Shown: positions 38,091-50,334 of the stretch, piece by piece
Layout of the letters: each line of letters starts with the position of its first letter
Position numbering within the stretch: the stretch's first letter is position 1
Assembly (NCBI RefSeq): GCF_051401765.1
Contig: NW_027480600.1
Location: forward strand, 62,001-126,000
Length of the DNA: 64,000 nucleotides
Direction of reading: 5' to 3'
Source: Calliopsis andreniformis
Lineage: Eukaryota; Arthropoda; Insecta; Hymenoptera; Andrenidae
Made by a program: the position numbers and the translations under genes
Notes under the pieces: generated by a model
Told to the model about the DNA's origin: nothing
The model's database searches: none
The model's input: only the letters and a program-made list of their open reading frames with translations

Positions 38091-39436
38091 CAATCCTCAA
38101 TCCTCAATACTCAATAGAATACACTGAATTCTCATGGTTCAATACCCAATCCACAAAAATCAATAATCTAATCTCAACCCTCAAACATCAATCCTCAACA
38201 CTCAATCCTCAACACTCAGTCCTCTCTCTTCAATCCTCCATCCTCAATCCTCAATCTTCAATCCTCAATACTCAATCTTCAATCCTCAATCGTCAGTCCT
38301 CAAACCTCAATTCTGAATCCTCAATTCTGAATCCTCAATCTTCAGCCCTCAGTCCTCGACAATCAATTGTCAATCCTCAATCCTCAATAGAATATCCTCA
38401 ATTCACAGTTTTCAATACTCGATACTCAATCTGCAATCTTCAAATCTCTATCCACAAACATTAATTCTCATCACTCAACCCTCAACACTCAGTCCCCAAA
38501 CCTCAATCTTCAATCCTCAATCCTCAATCCTCAGTACTCAATCCTCAATCTTCAACCCTCAATAATCAATCTTCAATCCTCAATCCTCAACCCTCAATCC
38601 TCAATCCTCAATCCTCAATCCTGAATCCTCAATCCTCAATACTCAATCTTCAATCCTCAATCCTCAATCCTCAATCCTCAATCCTCATTCTTCAATCCTC
38701 AATACCCAATCCTCAATCTTTAATCCTCAATCCTCAATCCTCAATTCTCAATCCTCAATCCTCAGTCCTCAGTCCTCAAACCTCAATCCTAAACCCTCAG
38801 CCCTCATCCTCAATCCTCAATCCTTATTCCTCAATCCTCAACCTTCAATCTTCAATACACAATTTTCAATCCTCAATCCTCAATCCTCAATCCTCAATCC
38901 TCAATCCTCAGTCCTCACTCCTCAATCATCAATCCTCAATCTTCAATACTCAGTCCTCAATCCTCAATCCTCAATCCTCAATACTCAATCTTCAATCCTC
39001 AATCCTCAATCCTCAATCCTCAATCCTCAATCCTCAGTCATCAATCCTCAATCCTCAATACTCAGTCGTCAATCCTCAGTCCTCAATTCTCAGTCCTCAA
39101 TCCTCATTCCTCAAACCTCAATCCTCAACCCTCAGTCCTCAATCTTCAATACTCAATAATCAATCTCCAATCCTAGATCCTCAATCCCCAATCCTCAATC
39201 CTTAATCCTCAATCTTCAATCCTCAATCCCCAGTCCTCAATCTTCAATCCTCAATGCTCAATCCTCAATCCTCAATCCTCAGTCATCAGTCCTCAATCCT
39301 CAATCCTCAAACCTCAATCCTCAACCGTCAGTCCTCGTCCTCAAACCTCAATCCCGAATCCTCAATCCTGAATCGTCAATCTTCAGCCCACAGTCCTCAA
39401 CAATCAATTTTCAATCCTCAGTCCTCATTAGAATAT
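38091..39436. repeat. Diverged copy of part of the 2,768-bp unit
   Basis: This is homologous to about 1560-2906. It has a IV-III cassette at 38113/38386 and an ATTAG island at 39427. Variants include AATAGAATACACTG and CTCATGGTTCAATACCC. Just after the ATTAG start it switches from CTCAGTTTTC-type to CACAGTTTTCAATACTCG, then runs into a segment homologous to 22190 onward. The switch lies inside an island rather than in plain heptamers. Confidence 0.7.
38113..38494 (+). other. IV-III cassette, diverged
   Basis: The islands start at 38113 and 38386, 273 bp apart despite several substitutions (AATACACTG, CATGGTTC). It has the perfect inverted repeat GACAAT-CA-ATTGTC at 38358. Confidence 0.83.
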
Positions 39437-41967
39437 CCTCAATTCACAGTTTTCAATACTCGATACTCAATTTTCAATCTTCATGTCTCCATCCACACAC
39501 ATCAATTCTCATCACTCAACCCTCAACACTCAGTCCTCAATCTTCAATCCTCGATCCTCAATCCTCAATCCTCAATCCTCAATAGTCAATCTCCAATCCT
39601 AGATCCTCAATCCCCGATCCTTAATCCTTAATCCTCAATCTTCAATCCTCAATCGTCAACTCTCAATCCTCAATACTCAATCCTCAATCCCCGATCCTCA
39701 ATCTTCAATCCTCAATCCTCAATCCTCAATCCTCAATCCTCAATACTCAAACCTCAATCCCCGATCCTCAATCTTCAATCCTCAATCCTCAATCCTCAAT
39801 CCTCAAGCCTCAATCCTCAATCCTCAATCTTCAATCCTGAATACTCAATCTTCAATCCTCAATACTCAATCTTCAATCCTCAACCCTCAATCCTCAATCC
39901 ACAATCCTCAAACCTCAATCACCAACCTTCAATCCTCAATACTCAATCTTCAATCCTCAATCCTCAATCCTGAATCGTCAATCCTCATTCTTCAATCCTC
40001 AATACCCAATCCTCAATCCTCAATCCTCAATACTCAATCCTCAATCTTCAACACTCAATCCTCAATCCTCAATCCTCAATCCTCAATCATCAATCCTCAA
40101 TCTTCGATACTCAATCCTCAATCCTCAATCCTCAATCCTCAATACTCAACCATCAATCCTCAATTCCCAATACTCAATAGAATATCCTGAATTCTCAGTA
40201 TTCAATACCCAAACCTCAATCCTCAACCATCAGCCCTCATCCTCCACCCTCAATCCTCAATCCTCAAACCTCAATCTTCAATCATCAATACTCAATCTTC
40301 GATCCTCAATCCTCAACCCACAATCCTCAATCCTCAATCCTCAATCCTCAGCCCTCAATCCTCATTCCTCAGTCCTCAATCCTCAACCCTCAGTCCTCAT
40401 ACTCAATTCTCAATTCTCAATTCTCAATCCTCAATCCTCAATTTTCTATCTTCAATACTCAATAATCAATCTCCAATTCTAGATCCTCAATCCCCAATAC
40501 TCGATCGTTAATCCTCAATCTTCAATCCTCAATCCCCAGTCCTCAATCCTCAATCCTCAATACTCAACCATCAGTCCTCAATTCTCAATACTCAATAGAA
40601 TATACTGAATTCTCAGGATTCAATACTCACACCTCAATATTCAATAATCAAATCTCGATCCTCAAACATCAATTCTCAACACTCAATCCTCAACACTCGG
40701 ACCGTTCCCATCAATCCTCCATCCTCAACCCTCTATCCTCATGCGTCAATCCTCAATCCTCAATCCTCAAACCTCAATCCTCAGTCCTCCTACCTCAAAT
40801 CCGAATCCTCAATCCTGCATGCTCAATCTTCATCCCTCAGTCCGCAACAATCAATTGTCAATCCTCAATCCTCAATAGAATATCCTCAATTCACAGTTTT
40901 CAATACTCAATCCCCAATCTTCAATCTTCAAATCTCAATCCACAGACATCAAAACTCATCACTCAACCCTCAACACTCAGTCCTCAATCTTCAATCCTCA
41001 ATCCTCAATCCTCAATCATCAATCCTCAATCCTCAGTCATCAATCCTCAATCTTCAATACTCAATCCTCAATCCTCAATCCTCAATCCTAAATCATCAAT
41101 CCTCAATCTTCAATACTCAATCCTCAATCCTCAATCCTCAATCCTCAATACTCAACCATCAATCCTCAATTCCCAATACTCAATAGAATATCCTGGATTC
41201 TCAGTATTCAATACTCAAACCTCAATAATCAACCATCAGCCCTCATCCTCCATCCTCAATCCTCAATCCTCAAAACTCAATCTTCAATCCTCAATAGAAT
41301 ACTCTCAACTCACAGTTTTCAGTACTGAATCCCCAATCTTCAATCTTCAAATCTCAATCCACAGACATCAATTCTCATCACTCAACCCTCAACACTCAGT
41401 CCTCAATCTTCAATCCTCAATCCTCAATCTTCAACCTTCAATCCTCCATACTCAATCTTCAATCCTCAATCCTCAATCATCAATCCTCAATCCTCAATCC
41501 TCAGTCATCAGTCCTCAACCTTCACAACTCAATCCTCAATCCTCAATCCTCAATCCTCAATCCTCAATCCTCATTCCTCAAACCTCAATCTTCAACCCTC
41601 AGTCCTCATCCCCAATTCTCAATTCTCAATTCTCAATCCTCAATCCTCAATCTTCAATCCTCAATAATCAATCTCCTATCCTAGATCCTCAATCCCCAAT
41701 ACTCTATCCTTAATCCTCAATATTCAATCCTCTATCCCCAGTCCACAATCTTCAATCCCCAAAGCTCGATATTCAATCCTCAATCCTCAGAACTCAATCG
41801 TCAATCATCAATCCACAATCTTCAATACTCAATCCTCAATCCTCAATCCTCAATCCTTAATACTCAACCATCAATCCTCAATTCTCAATACTCAATAGAA
41901 TATACTGAATTCTCAGGATTCAATACTCAAACCTCAATCCTCAGCCCTCAGCCCTCGCCCTCCATCC
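39437..41967. repeat. Single, diverged 1,844-type unit with flanks
   Basis: This matches 22180 onward at offset 17285, rising by 7 bp at about 40410 and again near 41630, where an extra CAATTCT heptamer occurs. Only one unit is present (about 39780-41637), with islands at 40176, 40594, 40874, 41182 and 41293, followed by a type II island at 41894. It has CACTCAGTCCTC near 41393 where all six other copies have CACTCAGGCCTC. Near 40150 it has CATCAATCCTCAATTCCC where the others have CATCAATCGTCAATTCCC. It joins the next block at about 41968. Confidence 0.82.
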
Positions 41968-44243
41968 TCAATCCTCAATACTCAGTCTTCAATCGTCAAT
42001 CCTCAATCCTCAATCCTCAATCCTCAATCCTCAATCATCAGTCCTCAATCCTCAATCATCAACCTTCAATCCTCAATACTCAATCTTCAATCCTCAATAC
42101 TCAATCCTCAATCGTCAATTCTCATTCTTCAATCCTCAATACCCAATCCTCAATCCTCAATCCTGAATCCTCCATCCTCAATTCTCAATCCTCAATCATC
42201 TGTCCTCAGTCCGTGAACCTCAACCCTCAACCCTCAGCCCACATCCTCAATCCTCATCCGGAATCCTCAATCCTCAATCTTCAATCCTCAATACTCTGTC
42301 TTCAATCCTCAATCCTCAATCCTCAATCCTCAGTCCTCACTCCTCAATCATCAATCCTCAATCTTCAATACTCAATCCTGAATCCTCAATCCTCAATCCT
42401 CAATACTCAATCCTCAATCCTCATCCTTCAATCCTCAATACTCAATCTTCAATCCTCAATCCTCAATCCTCAATCCTCAATCCTCAATTCTCAATCCTCA
42501 ATATTCAACACACAACCCTCAACCATCAATCCTCAATACTCAACCATCAATCCTCAATTCTCAATACTCAATAGAATACCCTGAACTCTCATCGTTCAAT
42601 ACTCAATCCACAAAAATCAATATTCTAATCTCAACCCTCAAACATCAATCCTCAACACTCAATCCTCAACACTCAGTCCTCTCTCTTCAATCCTCCATCC
42701 TCAATCCTCAATCTTCAATCCTCAATACTCAATCTTCATTCCTCAATCGTCAGTCCTCAAACCTCAATTCTGAATCCTCAATTCTGAATCCTCAATCTTC
42801 AGCCATCAGTCCTCGACAATCAATTGTTAATCCTCAATCCTCAATAGAATATCCTCAATTCACAGTTTTCAATACTCGATACTCAATCTGCAATCTTCAA
42901 ATCTCTATCCACAGACATTAATTCTCATCACTCAACCCTCAACACTCAGTCCCCAAACCTCAATCTTCAATCATCAATCCTCAATCCTCAGTACTCAATC
43001 CTCAATCTTCAATCCTCAATAATCAATCTTCAATCCTCAATCCTCAACCCTCAATCCTCAATCCTCAATCCTCGATCCTGAATCCTCAATCCTCAATACT
43101 CAATCTTCAATCCTCAATCCTCAATCCTCAATCCTCAATCCTTATTCCTCAATCCTCAACCTTCAATCCTCAATACACAATTTTCAATCCTCAATCCTCA
43201 ATCCTCAATCCTCAATCCTCAATCCTCAGTCCTCACTCCTCAATCATCAATCCTCAATCTTCAATACTCAGTCCTCAATCCTCAATCCTCAATCCTCAAT
43301 ACTCAATCTTCAATCCTCAATCCTCAATCCTCAATCCTCAATCCTCAAACCTCAATCCTCAACCGTCAGTCCTCGTCCTCAAACCTCAATCCCGAATCCT
43401 CAATCCTGAATAGTCAATCTTCAGCCCACAGTCCTCAACAATCAATTTTCAATCCTCAGTCCTCATTAGAATATCCTCAATTCTCAGTTTTCAATACTCA
43501 ATCCCCAATCTTCAATCTTCAAATCTCAGTCTACAAACATCATTTCGCATCACTCAACACTCAACACTCAGTCCTCAATCTTCAGTCCTCAATCCTCAAT
43601 CCTCAATCTTCTATCCTCAATACTCAATCTTCAATCCTCAATCCTCAATTCTCAATCCTCAGTCCTCAATCCTCAATCGCCAATCCTCAATCCCCAATCC
43701 TCAATCTTCAATCCTCAATCCTCAATCCTCAATCATCAATACTCAATGTTCAATTCTCAATACTCAACCTTCAATCCTCAACCCTCTATCCTCAATCCAC
43801 AATCCTCAATCCTCAATCATCAACCTTCAATCCTCAATACTCAATATTCAATCCTCAATACTCAATCCTCAATCGCCAATCCTCAATCTTCAATCCTCAA
43901 TGCTCAATCCTCAATCCTCAATCCTCAGTCCTCAATCCTCAATCCTCAATCCTCAATCCTCAATCTTCAATCCTCAATACTCAATCTTCAATCCTCAATC
44001 CTCAATTCTCAATCGTCAATACTCAATCCTCGATCGCCAATCCTCAATCCCCAATCCTCAATCTTCAATCCTCAATCCTCAATCCTCAACCCTCAACATT
44101 CAATCCTCATTACTCAATCTTCAATCCTCAATCCGCAATCATCAATCCTCAATCCCCAATCCTCAGTCATCAATCCTCAAACCTCAGTCCCCATCCACAA
44201 TTCTCAATCCTCAACCCTCAATCCTCAAACCACAATCCTCAAC
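41968..44243. repeat. 2.28-kb duplicated block, copy 2
   Basis: This is paralogous to 12471-14749. It contains the IV-III cassette at 42570/42843 and an ATTAG island at 43465. A one-base deletion near 42256 gives CTCATCCGG. A GTGAACC variant near 42212 replaces GTAAACC. Identity ends at 44243, where this copy goes on with TGTCAGTCCTCG. Confidence 0.82.
42570..42951 (+). other. IV-III cassette
   Basis: The islands start at 42570 and 42843, 273 bp apart. This is the equivalent of the 13076 cassette in the 2.28-kb duplicated block. Confidence 0.85.
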
Positions 44244-46184
44244 TGTCAGTCCTCGTCCTCAATCCTCAACCCTCAACCCTCAATCCTCAATCCTCAATCT
44301 TCAATCATCAATACTCAATCTTTAATCCTCAATCCTCAATACTCAATCCTCATTCCTCAAACCTCAATCCTCAACCCTCAGTCCTTATCCTCAATTCTCA
44401 ATTCTCAATCCTCAATCCTCAATCCTCAATCTTCAATCCTCAATCCTCAGTCCTCAAACCTCAATTCTGAATCCTCAACTCTGAATCCTCAATCTTCAGC
44501 CCTCAGTCCTCGACAATCAATTGTCAATCCTCAATCCTCTATAGTATATCCTCAATTCACAGTTTTCAATACCCGATACACAATCGGCAATCTTCAAATC
44601 TCTATCCACAAACATTACTTCTCGTTACACAACCCTCAACACTCAGTCCCCAATCCTCAAACTTCAATCCTCAATCCTCAATCCTCAATACTCAATCCTC
44701 AACCTTCAATCCTCAATAATCAATCTTCAATCCTCAATCCTCAATCCTCAATCCTCAATACTCAATCCTCAATCCTCAATCCTCAATCCTCAATACTCAA
44801 TCTTCAATCCTCAATCCTCAATCCTCAATCCTCAATCCTCAAACCTCAGTCATCAATCCTCAATCTTCAACACTCAATCGTCAATCCTCGGTCCTCAATT
44901 CTCAATCCTCAATCCTCGTTCCTCAAACGTCAATCCTCAACCCTCAGTCCTCATCCTCAATTCTCGATTCTCAATCCTCAACCGTCAGTCCTCGTCCTCA
45001 ATCCTCAACGCTCAATCCTCAATCCTCAACCTTCAATCATCAATACTCAATTTCAATCCTCAACTCTCAATCGTGAATCCTCAATCCTCAAGCCTCAAGC
45101 CTCAATCCTCAATCCTCAATTTCAATCCTCGTTCCTCAAACCTCAATCCTCAACCCTCAGTCCTCATTATCAATTCTCAATCCTCAATCCTCAAACCTCA
45201 ATCTTCAATCCTCAATACTCCATCCTCAATCCTCGATACTCAATCATCAATCCTCAGTTCTCAATACTCAATAGAATATCCTGAATTCTCAGTATTCAAT
45301 ACTCAAACCTCAATCCTCAACCCTCAGCCCTCATCCACCATCCTCAATCCTCAATCCTCAATCCTCAATCCTCAATCTTCAATCCTCAATAATCAACATC
45401 CAATCCTAGATCCTCAAGAACCAATCCTCAATCCTTAATCCTCAATCTTCAATCCTCAATCCACAGTCCTCGATCTTCAATCCTCAATGCTCAATCCTCA
45501 ATCCTCAACCCTCAGTCATCAGTCCGCAATCCTCAATCCTCAAACCTCAATCCTAAACCGTCAGTCCTCATCCTCAGTCCTCACCCCTCAGTCCTCAATA
45601 CACAATCTTCAATCATCAATACTCAATCTGCAATCCTCAATCCTCAATCCTCAATATTAAAATCCTCAATCCTCAATCCTCAATATTCAACACACGACCC
45701 TCAACCATCAATCCTCACTACTCAACCATCAATACTCAATTCTCAATACTCAATAGAATATCCTGAATTCTCAGATTTCAATACTCAATCCTCAATCTTC
45801 AATCTTCATGTCTCCATCCACAAACTTCAATTCTCATCAATCAACCCTCAACACTCAGTCCTCAATCTTCAATCCTCAGTCCTCAATACTCAGTCCTCAG
45901 TGCTCAGTCCTCAATCTTCAATACTCAATCTTCAATACTCAATCCTCAATCCTCAATCCTCAATCCTCAATCCTCAATACTCAATCTTCAATCCTCAATC
46001 CTCAATCCTCAATCCTCAATCCTCAAACCTCAGTCATCAATCCTCAATCTTCAACACTCAATCGTCAATCCTCGGTCCTCAATTCTCAATCCTCAATCCT
46101 CGTTCCTCAAACCTCAATCCTCAGTCCTCAGTCCTCATCCTCAATTCTCGATTCTCAATCCTCAACCGTCAGTCCTCGTCCTCA
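44244..46184. repeat. 2.6-kb duplicated block, copy 2 (internally shortened)
   Basis: This follows 34733-37305 but lacks about 660 bp that include the islands equivalent to 35115 and 35402. It keeps the TATAGTATA-variant island at about 44540, preceded by the perfect inverted repeat GACAAT-CA-ATTGTC at 44512, and type I islands at 45270 and 45752. It has an extra CCCTCAA heptamer near 44272. Confidence 0.78.
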
Positions 46185-46920
46185 ATCCTCAACGCTCAAT
46201 CCTCAATCCTCAACCTTCAATCATCAATACTCAATTTCAATCCTCAATTCTCAATCGTGAATCCTCAATCCTCAAACCTCAATCTTCAATCCTCAATACT
46301 CAATCTTCGATCCTCAATCCTCAACCCTCAATCCTCAATCCTCATTCCACAGTCATGAATACTCAATCTTCAATACTCAATCCTCAATCCTCAATCCTCA
46401 ATCCTCAACCCTCAATCCTCAATCCTCATTCGTCAAACCTCAATCCTCAACCCTCAGTCCTCATCCTCAATTCTCAATTCTCAATCCTCAATCTTCAATG
46501 CTCAATCTTCAATCCTCTATAATCAATCTCCAATCCTAGATCCTCAATCCCCAATCCTCAATCGTTAATCCTCAATCTTCAATCCTCAATCCCCAGTCCT
46601 CAATCCTCAATACTCAATCTGCAATCCTCAATCCTCAATCCTCAATCCACAATCCTCAATCCTCAATCATCAACCTTCAATCCTCAATACTCAATATTCG
46701 ACCCTCAATACTCAATCCTCAATCGTCAATCCTCATTCTTCAATCCTCAATACCCAATCCTCAATCCTCAAACCTCAATCTTCAATCCTCAATACTCAAT
46801 CTTCGATTCTCAATCCTCAATCCTCAATCCTCAATCCCCAATCCTCAACCTTCAACCCTCAATCCTCAATCCTCAATCCTCAATCTTCAATACTCAATCC
46901 TCAATCCTCAATCCTGAATC
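46185..46920. repeat. Island-free mosaic segment
   Basis: This is heptamer array with runs resembling 45007-45070 (ACGCTCAATCC, ACTCAATTTCAATCC), 17480-17500 (CATGAATACTC) and 17930-18110 (CTTCGATTCTC). I see no AATAGAATA island in this 0.7 kb. It ends at the first unit of the 3.4-kb family. Confidence 0.6.
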
Positions 46921-49900
46921 CTCAATACTAAACCATCAATCCTCAATTCTCAATACTCAATAGAACATCCTGAATTCTCAGGATTCAATACTAAAACCTC
47001 AAACCTCAAACCTCAGCCATCATCCTCAATCCTCAATCCTCAATCGTCAATCCTCAACCTTCAATCCTCAACACTCAACCTTCAACCCTCAATCACCAAT
47101 CCTCAATCGTCAATCCGCAATCCGCAATCCTCAGTCATCAATCCTCAATCCCCAATCCTCAGTCATCAATCCTCAAACCTCAGTCCCCATCCACAATTCT
47201 CAATCCTCAACCCTCAATCCTCAAACCACAATCCTCAACTGTCAGTCCTCGTCCTCAATCCTCAACCCTCAATCCTCAATCCTCAATCTTCAATCATCAA
47301 TACTCAATCTTCAATCCTCAATCCTCAATCCTCAATCCTCATTCCTCAATCCTCAATCTTCAGTCCTCAATACTCAATCCTCAATCCTCAATCCTCAATA
47401 CTCAACCATCAATCCTCAATTCCCAATACTCAATAGAATATCCTCAATTCTCCGTATTCAATACTCAAACCTCAATCCTCAACCATCAGCCCCTCATCCT
47501 CCATCCTCAATCCTCAATCCCCAATCCTCAATCTTCAATCCTCAATCCTCAATCCTCAACCCTCAATCATCAATACTCAATGTTCAATCCTCAATACTCA
47601 ACCTTCCATCCTCAACCCTCAATCCTCAAACCACAATCCTCAATCCTCAATCATCAACCTTCAATCCTAAATACTCAATCTTCAATTCTCAATACTCTAT
47701 CCTCAATCGTCAATCCTCATTCTTCAATCCTCAATACCCAATCCTCAATCCTCAATCCTCAATCCTCCATCATCAATTCTCAATCCTCAATCCTCAGTCC
47801 TCAGTCCTCAAACCTCAATCCTCAACCCTCAGCCCTCATTCTCAATCCTCAATCTTGAATCCTCAATCCTCAATCTTCAATCCTCAATACTCAGTCTTCA
47901 ATCATCAATCCTCAATCCTCAATCCTCAATCCTCAATCCTCAATCCTCAATCATCAACCTTCAATCCTCAATACTCAATCTTCAATCCTCAATACTCAAT
48001 CCTCAATCGTCAATCCTCATTCTTCAATCCTCAATACCCAATCCTCAATCCTCAATCCTCAATCCTCCATCGTCAATCCTCAATCCTCAATCCTCAATCC
48101 TCAGTCACAATCCTCAATCTTCAATACTCAATCGTCAATCCTCAGTCCTCAATTCTCAATCCTCAATCCTCGTTCCTCAATCCTCAATTCTCAACACTCA
48201 GTCCTCATCCTCAATTCTCAATTCTCAATCCTCAATCATCAACCTTCAATCCTCAATACTCAATATTCAACCCTCAATACTCAATCCTCAATCGTCAATC
48301 CTCATTCTTCAATCCTCAATACACAATCCTCACTACACAATCCTCAATCCTCAAACCTCAATCTTCAATCCTCAATACTCAATCTTCGATTCTCAATCCT
48401 CAATCCTCAATTCTCAATCCCCAATCCTCAATCTTCAACCCTCAATCCTCAATCCTCAATCCTCAATCCTCAATCATCAATCCTCAATCTTCAACACTCA
48501 ATCATCACCCCTCAATCCTCAATCTTCTATCCTCAATCCTCAATCCTCGATCCTCAATCCTCAATCCTCAATCATCAATACTCAATGTTCAATCCTCAAT
48601 ACTCAAACTTAAATCCTCAACCCTGAATCCTCAATCCACAATCCTCAATCCTCAATCATCAACCTTCAATCCTCAATACTCAATCTTCAATCCTCAATAC
48701 TCAATCGTCAATCGTCAATTCTCATTCTTCAATCCTCAATACCCAATCCTCAATCCTCAATCCTCAATCCTCCATCCTCAATTCTCAATCCTCAATCCTC
48801 AGTCCTCAGTCCTCAAACCTCAATCCTCAACCCTCAGCCCTCATTCTCAATCCTCAATCTTGAATCCTCAATCCTCAATCTTCAATCCTCAATACTCAGT
48901 CTTCAATCGTCAATCCTCAATCCTCAATCCTCAATCCTCAATCCTCAGTCATCAATCCTCAATCCTCAATCATCAACCTTCAATCCTCAATACTCAATCT
49001 TCAATCCTCAATACTCAATCCTCAATCGTCAATTCTCATTCTTCAATCCTCAATACCCAATCCTCAATCCTCAATCCTGAATCCTCCATCCTCAATTCTC
49101 AATCCTCAATCATCTGTCCTCAGTCCGTAAACCTCAACCCTCAACCCTCAGCCCACACCCTCAATCCTCAATCCGGAATCCTCAATCCTCAATCTTCAAT
49201 CCTCAATACTCTGTCTTCAATCCTCAATCCTCAATCCTCAATCCTCAGTCCTCACTCCTCAATCATCAATCCTCAATCTTCAATACTCAATCCTGAATCC
49301 TCAATCCTCAATCCTCAATACTCAATCCTCAATCCTCATCCTTCAATCCTCAATACTCAATCTTCAATCCTCAATCCTCAATCCTCAATCCTCAATCCTC
49401 AATTCTCAATCCTCAATATTCAACACACAACCCTCAACCATCAATCCTCAATACTCAACCATCAATCCTCAATTCTCAATACTCAATAGAATACCCTGAA
49501 TTCTCATCGTTCAATACTCAATCCACAAATATCAATAATCTAATCTCAACCCTCAAACATCAATCCTCAACACTCAATCCTCAACACTCAGTCCTCTCTC
49601 TCCAATCCTCCATCCTCAATCCTCAATCTTCAATCCTCAATACTCAATCTTCAATCCTCAATCGTCAGTCCTCAAACCTCAATTCTGAATCCTCAATTCT
49701 GAATCCTCAATCTTCAGCCCTCAGTACTCGACAATCAATTGTCAATCCTCAATCCTCAATAGAATATCCTCAATTCACAGTTTTCAATACTCGATACTCA
49801 ATCTGCAATCTTCAAATCTCTATCCACAAACATTAATTCTCATCACTCAACCCTCAACACTCAGTCCCCAAACCTCAATCTTCAATCCTCAATCCTCAAT

Positions 49901-50334
49901 CCTCAATACTCAATCCTCAATCTTCAATCCTCAATAATCAATCTTCAATCCTCAATCCTCAACCCTCAATCCTCAATCCTCAATCCTCAATCCTCAATCG
50001 TCAATCCTCAATACTCAATCTTCAATCCTCAATCCTCAATCCTCAATCCTCAATCCTCATTCTTCAATCCTCAATACCCAATCCTCAATCTTTAATCCTC
50101 AATCCTCAATCCTCAATTCTCAATCCTCAATCCTCAGTCCTCAGTCCTCAAACCTCAATCCTAAACCCTCAGCCCTCATCCTCAATCCTCAATCCTTATT
50201 CCTCAGTCCTCAACTTTCAATCCTCAATACACAATTTTCAATCCTCAATCCTCAATCCTCAATCCTCAATCCTAAATCCTCAATCATCAATCCTCAATCT
50301 TCAATACTCAATCCTCAATCCTCAATCCTGAATC
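46921..50334. repeat. 3.4-kb tandem family, unit A (3,414 bp)
   Basis: The unit is set to start at CTCAATACTAAACC, a marker that recurs at 50335, 53701, 56822, 60949 and 61443. It carries an AACATCC-type island at 46959, a type I island at 47432 (TCTCCGTATTC variant) and the IV-III cassette at 49485/49758, with the perfect inverted repeat GACAAT-CA-ATTGTC at 49730. Unit A matches unit C most closely from 48061 on (offset 6480). Confidence 0.86.
49485..49866 (+). other. IV-III cassette in 3.4-kb unit A
   Basis: The islands start at 49485 and 49758, 273 bp apart. It has CCACAAATATC in place of CCACAAAAATC, and the perfect inverted repeat GACAAT-CA-ATTGTC at 49730. Confidence 0.85.
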
